Position numbers and translations under genes: made by a program. From Caprella mutica (lineage: Eukaryota; Arthropoda; Malacostraca; Amphipoda; Caprellidae): 64,000 nt of DNA. The first letter of the stretch is position 1. Each line of letters opens with the position of its first letter. The stretch spans positions 80,643 to 144,642 of the forward strand of contig CANNZV010000938.1 of the NCBI GenBank assembly GCA_947561585.1. The letters run 5' to 3'. Below the pieces are notes generated by a model. It searched no databases. It was not told the DNA's origin and worked only from the letters and a program-made list of their open reading frames with translations. Shown in pieces: positions 57,123-64,000 of this stretch.

Positions 57123-58555
57123 TTCTGTCTGGGTGTGTAGCGTTAGGCTGATTTAAGCTTATTAAAGTAAATGCGATGGCAAAAAGCTACCACTGCATTG
57201 CTCTACACTGCATCTACACTGCATTGCTCCCTGTTAAACTGTTACTATTGTACGTTACTAGTACAGTACATGTTATTGAATTTAAATTATATTCGAATGC
57301 AAAAATGTATTATTGATAAAAAATTAAACATATTCTGATTAAACAAACAAAAAATCTCTCAAAAGCTAAAATATAATTAATTATTTTAAATAATTAGTGT
57401 CAATATTATTGTAGTACGTAGTCATGCTACTGCCACAAATGATTTGTTTCTCCTTTCAATATGTATTTCTTAATAAAAGTGTGACACACGGACAGACAGA
57501 CGGACACGGCTCTCATTATAGTACAGATTATATCTAACATTAAATTGTAGATATTTAAGGCAGTATTGTATTTCTAATGTATTCGGATGAATTTTAGTTG
57601 TATTAAATTTATTTGACTGTATTATATTAACCCAATAAACAATAGTGTTGTTTTTAAGCTAATAAATTAGTATCAAATGCACATGTTTTATGTTGCCATG
57701 CAGATTATCATTAAGGGGACTCAATGAGTTTTAATTTTTAATTTCTAATGCATATAATCTCTATATGTATGTCCATAATATCTGCTCAATTTATTGTACC
57801 ATGACTAGTAATGTCTGCCTCAGGGTTTGGTCACTCTGAAGCTGTATCATCTTTCCTTGTACGTACCTTGAGTGCATGCTTCTTGAGTGCATTGTGCACG
57901 AAGGGCCTAGCGTGATCTCATGCACTTCTCTCTCCTTTCTCTCAGTTATATACCCAGTGAAAAAATGTCTGCGGCTCTGGAGCCTTGACCGCAATATCAC
58001 GAGTAAAATTGATAGAAAGTAATTAGTAGATTCAACAGGTGTGTTAAATCTAGAAGGTATATACCTGAGTTGGTTTTTTTTATGATTGATGTACATTATA
58101 ACATACTGGTAAATAGTATTTCAAATTGTAACTATATTTTAGTCGAAATTAAATAAATATATTTAGTTCTATATGATTTTTTGATTTTTACCATTTACAA
58201 CTAAATTTTATTTTCAGTTTAAATGTGAATTAATGATTAATGAAAAGAATCAATAACAATAAATTTGTATTATATTTTTAATTCCCGATTATTCTAAACA
58301 GGAGATTTAAAGATGACTTTCATCACAATGTCTGCCAGTAAATAATTTCTAATATAATAACCAGTGTCTGCAATATTGTCAATATACGTGCTGTGTGTGT
58401 CTGTATAGCTTTAGCATGCTGGTTACTTACACATCTGCAATACATAAGGTACATACACATGTGTAACAGGTTTGCAGAACCAGCTCTGTGTCTACTAGCA
58501 CACTAGCAGACTGCTGGGTATACACTATACAGTCATGAGTTCTAGCAGATATAGC
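57123..58555. other. AT-rich spacer
   Basis: Holds a short CTACACTGCAT duplication at about 57205-57225 and ACGGACAGACAGACGGACAC at 57488, inverse of the CTGTCTGTC run at 20380. No gene; the minus-strand frame 57791-58096 has no recognisable features. Confidence 0.5.
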
Positions 58556-58690
58556 GTGTGTTAACCATGTGTACAAGTGTTAACTACCGGGTTGGTAAAT
58601 GTGTTAACCACGGGGCTGTTAAAAGTGTTACCTATGGAGTTAGCAAGCGTATTAAACATAGAGTTTGTATATATGTTAATATATACTATT
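58556..58690. repeat. Decaying 24-bp tandem repeat
   Basis: Four to five units of the type GTGTTAACTACCGGGTTGGT plus AAAT (24 bp), each more diverged than the last. The frame 58577-58804 is a repeat translation. Confidence 0.75.
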
Positions 58691-61278
58691 CATTTAAACA
58701 TTATATATTGTCTTAGACATTTCTTTTTCATTTTGTTTTTTTATATCATGACCTTTCTTATTACGGTATGCAACTGGTTTTATTTTTCCATTCGAATAAT
58801 CTGAACGGGTTGTACAGTACCCAAAGTCATTGAGTTCGATTCTTGATAGCTCTAAAATCTGTAAGTATTTGAAGTGATATGTAAACTCCACACAGCAACT
58901 TTGCAAACCAGTTTAATTGGATTGCCTTTTAAAGTTTTTGAGTTAGCTAGTTATGCTGATTTGTTCCGTGAAAGCAACCTTTGTTATCTTTCTTCTGAAT
59001 CTTTTACAGCTTCAGTTAATATAATGGTTAAATGTGTTTAAACTTTATATCCACCCTATTTATGCTTTGGTAATTCTCAGGGGCTATATCCTGAAGCTGT
59101 CTGTGGTGAATGGAAGAGAAGGGGTGTGGCGTCTCTTGGTCCTCGAACTTTTGTAATTTGGATTATAGATTTATTTTTCATTTTTTTAATGTTCATTTCA
59201 GAGGATAGCGCTAGGGTTATGCTCTTCAATTACGAGGTCTTATAGATTTTGTGTTAGGTAGACTCGTAAGTTTCATTTGCCATCACCTGGTCATTGGTTC
59301 CGATTCTGACGTTAAACCACTACTGAATTAATTAATTATGCTTGGATTTAGGGAAAAAATAATCAAATATAGATATATGTAAAATTGATATAGTGTTTAA
59401 AATGTTCTAAGTTTTTTGTATTGGTAGTTTTTAAAGTTATTTCTGATGGGGTTTTTCCATTTTTAAAACATTTAAATTATTTAATATAAATACTGCGTAC
59501 ATTGAGTTTATTTATCTTGCTTCTGATGCCACATTCGAGAGTGTGTTGGTGATGTTAACTGATGGTGAATGTTACTCTGGTTAATGCATTGCTAAAAATA
59601 GAAGTAAATGAATGACGTCATTGGATGATACATAAATGCATCTGTTCATTCATTCATTAAACATACAAATATGATACTATATTAAAGGCATTTTCTATTT
59701 AATGCTTATTATCTATATTTATATATATTCATTTATTTTTACCAATTTTTCCTGTTCTTAAAATTCTACAATAATCTTTTTTTTATAATTATTGTATAAT
59801 CCATTCATATTGATAATTTTATCTTTTATTTAAGTTAGTTCATTCTAATCAACGTTGTAATGTTCGGTAAAAATTACCTCATTATTTTGGGATATATTCT
59901 CCTGCAACCGATTGGTGTAAACTACTTTTTGTTCACAATAGTAAACAGTAAAGAAAGTTAACTTGTAAACCGTTGAAGCTGTGGTTTATCATAGCCTGTT
60001 TATATTAATTTCAACTAACCATTAAATTAATTAAGTTTCTTAACTATATAATCATACACTCAACACACTCACGCTTAATTATAACTACTTTTCTAATTAA
60101 AACTTTAATTTGTAAATCTTATAACCCTGGAACGTCCTATGGGCCTGAAAGACCCGTTACATACTAGGGTTTATAGATGCGTACTTTAAAAAGTAATCGG
60201 GTTGAGCTAAAACTCGTATAAATATTATTAAAAATAATGAATCCATTTTTGTATTTTTTTGTTGTAAATCTTTTGGTTCTTTTGGATGAAATAAAAGAGT
60301 TGTTGCGTCATCTTTGGCGTCAAACAACCAAAATCCCTTACAAAAATATTAGCCATTCAAAACCCAACCATTCTAAGATGAATTTTGTCCCGTTCGTGTA
60401 ATTCAGCAAACATACAATAGAGCAAGAGATCGTACTTTTGCCCTTCCAAGAAAGACCGGAAAACTTAGATGCACTGCAACGACTGTCAAGAGACCAATAG
60501 TAACGATCAAAGTGTGAATCTATGCAATCGGTGTATTGACTGTAGAGTATGGAATATCATTGGAATATTCCATACCTGCTTTGAAATTTGAATATTTAAA
60601 GGAGCTTTTAACTATGAAATAATGAGGCCCGTCTGGTCTCAAATGCTATATATAATATTTTTCTGGTCTTTCTAGGATTAAACAATGTTTTCTATTCTTT
60701 ATCTTCAATGCTTAGATATTTATTTATTTGAACTGTGTTTTTATATTTCAAAGTAATGTGCCTATCTATTTCATTAAAGTACCTGATGTATATACAGTTA
60801 AACACCCCTATTATATTCCATAAAATACAGTATAAGGAAAGACGTTGTTCAATATTTAGTTAAATTTTTACCAATCTCTTAGCGCATCGACCCATAGGAA
60901 TTTTTAACTTCATTTTTCATTACATTACATGATTTAATTCTATTATTTACATTTTAAGTCACTATAGGGTAAAGTACCAATAATTACCAAATGCAAATTA
61001 AATACTCGATACAAACTTTTAATGGGTTAACAAAAATGCATCAAAATAATTAAGTATTTCAATGCCCATATTTTGATGTTTTCTATTTCATTAATAACCC
61101 ATTTAAATTACCACACAGTTTGTAATTAACATCTAGATGCCCCATTAGCATAGGGACTAGTGTCAATTGATTTATAACTCATTGTGTGTTGATTTAATTG
61201 ATTAGCTTTTGGTAGATAGTGACACTGATGTTAATTGATTATTCTGATTGGATTGATATTTTGATTATTAGTTATTAG
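58691..61278. other. AT-rich spacer
   Basis: About 2.6 kb without a supported gene or repeat. Confidence 0.55.
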
Positions 61279-61439
61279 TAGGGTTTCGACAATATGCTGT
61301 ATAAATCGTATATCCTAGGAATACACGGAATGAAATGGTATTGAATACTATATACCGCTGGTGTAGAACCATTCTTTAATTCTCTCTGTCTATAATATTT
61401 CGGGATCTATGATTTTAAAAGCATATTGTCACAACCCTA
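61279..61439. mobile_element. MITE-2 copy 4 (long form)
   Basis: TAGGGTTTCGACAATATGC and GCATATTGTCACAACCCTA enclose 161 bp. The interior contains ATGGTATTGAATACTATATA and TTCTTTAATTCTCTCTGTC, also seen inside the copies at 8024 and 53876. Confidence 0.85.
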
Positions 61440-61683
61440 GTTATTAGCTGATCAACGCTAAAATAAATTGCTTCATGTTGAAATTTTACGTTATTGTTCT
61501 TTAAATAATTATATGGTAAATCTGTAAAACAACAAACTTGGAGTTGCTTATTTTGAAGATTTAAAGTGTATAGTTATTATTTTATTATTATTATTAGAAG
61601 GTCAGTTGCATTTTCCTCATGAATAAGTTACTGGTTTTCTTTTAAACAATGGTGTGTATGTTTGCTAGATCTTTTACCTACTT

Positions 61684-64000
61684 GATGTACTATCAGAGAA
61701 AAGAGTCACTGTGATGATGTACTATCAGAGAAAAGAGTCACTGTGATGATGTACTATCAGAGAAAGGAGTCACTGTAATGATGTACTATCAGAGAAAAGA
61801 GTCACTGTGATGATGTACTATCAGAGAAAAGAGTCACTGTGATGATGTACTATCAGAGAACAGAGTCACTGTGATGATGTACTATTAGAGAAAAGAGTCA
61901 CTGTGATGATGTACTATCAGAGAAAAGAGTTACTGTGATGATGTACTATCAGAGAACAGAGTCACTGTGATGATGTACTATTAGAGAAAAGAGTCACTGT
62001 GATGATGTACTATCAGAGAAAAGAGTTACTGTGATGATGTACTATCAGAGAAAAGAGTTACTGTGATGATGTACTATCAGAGAAAAGAGTCACTGTGATG
62101 ATGTACTATCAGAGAAAAGAGTCACTGTGATGATGTACTATCAGAGAAAAGAGTCACTGTGATGATGTACTATCAGAGAAAAGAGTCACTGTGATGATGT
62201 ACTATCAGAGAAAAGAGTCACTGTGATGATGTACTATCAGAGAAAAGAGTTACTGTGATGATGTACTATCAGAGAACAGAGTCACTGTGATGATGTACTA
62301 TCAGAGAAAAGAGTCACTGTGATGATGTACTATCAGAGAAAAGAGTCACTGTGATGATGTACTATCAGAAAAAAGAGTCACTGTGATGATGTACTATCAG
62401 AGAAAAGAGTCACTGTGATGATGTACTATCAGAGAAAAGAGTTACTGTGATGATGTACTATCAGAGAAAAGAGTCACTGTGATGATGTACTATCAGAGAA
62501 AAGAGTCACTGTGATGATGTACTATCAGAGAAAAGAGTTACTGTGATGATGTACTATCAGAGAAAAGAGTCACTGTGATGATGTACTATCAGAGAAAAGA
62601 GTCACTGTGATGATGTACTATCAGAGAAAAGAGTTACTGTGATGATGTACTATCAGAGAACAGAGTCACTGTGATGATGTACTATTAGAGAAAAGAGTCA
62701 CTGTGATGATGTACTATCAGAGAAAAGAGTTACTGTGATGATGTACTATCAGAGAAAAGAGTCACTGTGATGATGTACTATCAGAGAACAGAGTCACTGT
62801 GATGATGTACTATTAGAGAAAAGAGTCACTGTGATGATGTACTATCAGAGAAAAGAGTTACTGTGATGATGTACTATCAGAGAACAGAGTCACTGTGATG
62901 ATGTACTATTAGAGAAAAGAGTCACTGTGATGATGTACTATCAGAGAAAAGAGTTACTGTGATGATGTACTATCAGAGAAAAGAGTTACTGTGATGATGT
63001 ACTATCAGAGAAAAGAGTCACTGTGATGATGTACTATCAGAGAACAGAGTCACTGTGATGATGTACTATTAGAGAAAAGAGTCACTGTGATGATGTACTA
63101 TCAGAGAAAAGAGTCACTGTGATGATGTACTATCAGAGAACAGAGTCACTGTGATGATGTACTATTAGAGAAAAGAGTCACTGTGATGATGTACTATCAG
63201 AGAAAAGAGTTACTGTGATGATGTACTATCAGAGAACAGAGTCACTGTGATGATGTACTATTAGAGAAAAGAGTCACTGTGATGATGTACTATCAGAGAA
63301 AAGAGTTACTGTGATGATGTACTATCAGAGAAAAGAGTTACTGTGATGATGTACTATCAGAGAAAAGAGTCACTGTGATGATGTACTATCAGAGAAAAGA
63401 GTCACTGTGATGATGTACTATCAGAGAAAAGAGTCACTGTGATGATGTACTATCAGAGAAAAGAGTCACTGTGATGATGTACTATCAGAGAAAAGAGTCA
63501 CTGTGATGATGTACTATCAGAGAAAAGAGTTACTGTAATGATGTACTATCAGAGAACAGAGTCACTGTGATGATGTACTATCAGAGAAAAGAGTCACTGT
63601 GATGATGTACTATCAGAGAAAAGAGTCACTGTGATGATGTACTATCAGAAAAAAGAGTCACTGTGATGATGTACTATCAGAGAAAAGAGTCACTGTGATG
63701 ATGTACTATCAGAGAAAAGAGTTACTGTGATGATGTACTATCAGAGAAAAGAGTCACTGTGATGATGTACTATCAGAGAAAAGAGTCACTGTGATGATGT
63801 ACTATCAGAGAAAAGAGTTACTGTGATGATGTACTATCAGAGAAAAGAGTCACTGTGATGATGTACTATCAGAGAAAAGAGTCACTGTGATGATGTACTA
63901 TCAGAGAAAAGAGTCACTGTGATGATGTACTATCAGAGAAAAGAGTCACTGTGATGATATACTATCAGAGAAAAGAGTTACTGTGATGATGTACTATCAG
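61684..64000. repeat. Minisatellite N, 32-bp unit, open at window end
   Basis: About 72 copies of GATGATGTACTATCAGAGAA plus AAGAGTCACTGT (32 bp), continuing beyond the window. Variants are GAGTTACT, GAACAGAG, TATTAGAG and TCAGAAAAAAG. The TCAGAAAAAAG variant occurs at 62366 and 63646, exactly 1280 bp apart. Confidence 0.98.

Noticed and set aside
58800..58860. GAGTTCGATTCTTGA as a tRNA T-arm
   Set aside because: No matching acceptor stem or A box within tRNA distance.

Overview
The window is non-bacterial, AT-rich animal DNA. AT-dense spacer, canonical GT/AG splice signals with a TACTAAT branch point, several miniature inverted-repeat transposon (MITE) families, a Helitron-like family and three decayed Tc1/mariner transposases suggest an arthropod, most likely an insect. 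That assignment is inference. I see no rRNA, tRNA, CRISPR, operon or long intact gene. Nearly all long open frames are by-products of tandem repeats or of degenerate transposase genes.

Left third (1-20 kb): large minisatellites at 1-2596 (19/21-bp unit), 3478-5406 (27 bp), 8648-9135 (25 bp), 12006-14205 (25 bp) and 15587-16145 (31 bp). Between them lie dispersed elements: a MITE, a Helitron-like copy, the 3' tail of a LINE-type retroelement, a 650-bp foldback element packed with TGAGTCA/TGACTCA sites, a GTCGAC-rich inverted-repeat element and a hAT-like end. Middle (20-33 kb): mostly AT-rich spacer with two transposase relics (about 26.4-27.2 kb and 28.56-29.57 kb) and a second Helitron-like copy.

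Right half (33-57 kb): the only credible host-gene signal. Two candidate coding first exons on the + strand (33663-33884, 74 codons; 43033-43107, 25 codons) each begin with an ATG preceded by an in-frame stop and end in phase 0 at a good GT donor. At 47145 a strong branch point, pyrimidine tract and AG open a 21-codon segment, also in phase 0, whose first bases GTAAGA look like a regenerated donor. This may be alternative promoters feeding one large multi-intron gene, with a small internal exon or a recursive-splicing point. I do not recognise the protein. The same interval holds most copies of one MITE family, two of which bracket the 47145 exon, plus more minisatellites (34.9, 37.1, 40.4, 43.5, 45.2, 49.8, 50.2 and 51.6 kb) and a mariner relic at about 50.6-51.5 kb.

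The right end (57-64 kb) is AT-rich spacer, one MITE and a 32-bp minisatellite that runs off the window. Tandem arrays together cover roughly 15 kb, close to a quarter of the window. The most unusual structural signal is a set of perfect or near-perfect palindromes sitting at the centres of inverted-repeat elements.
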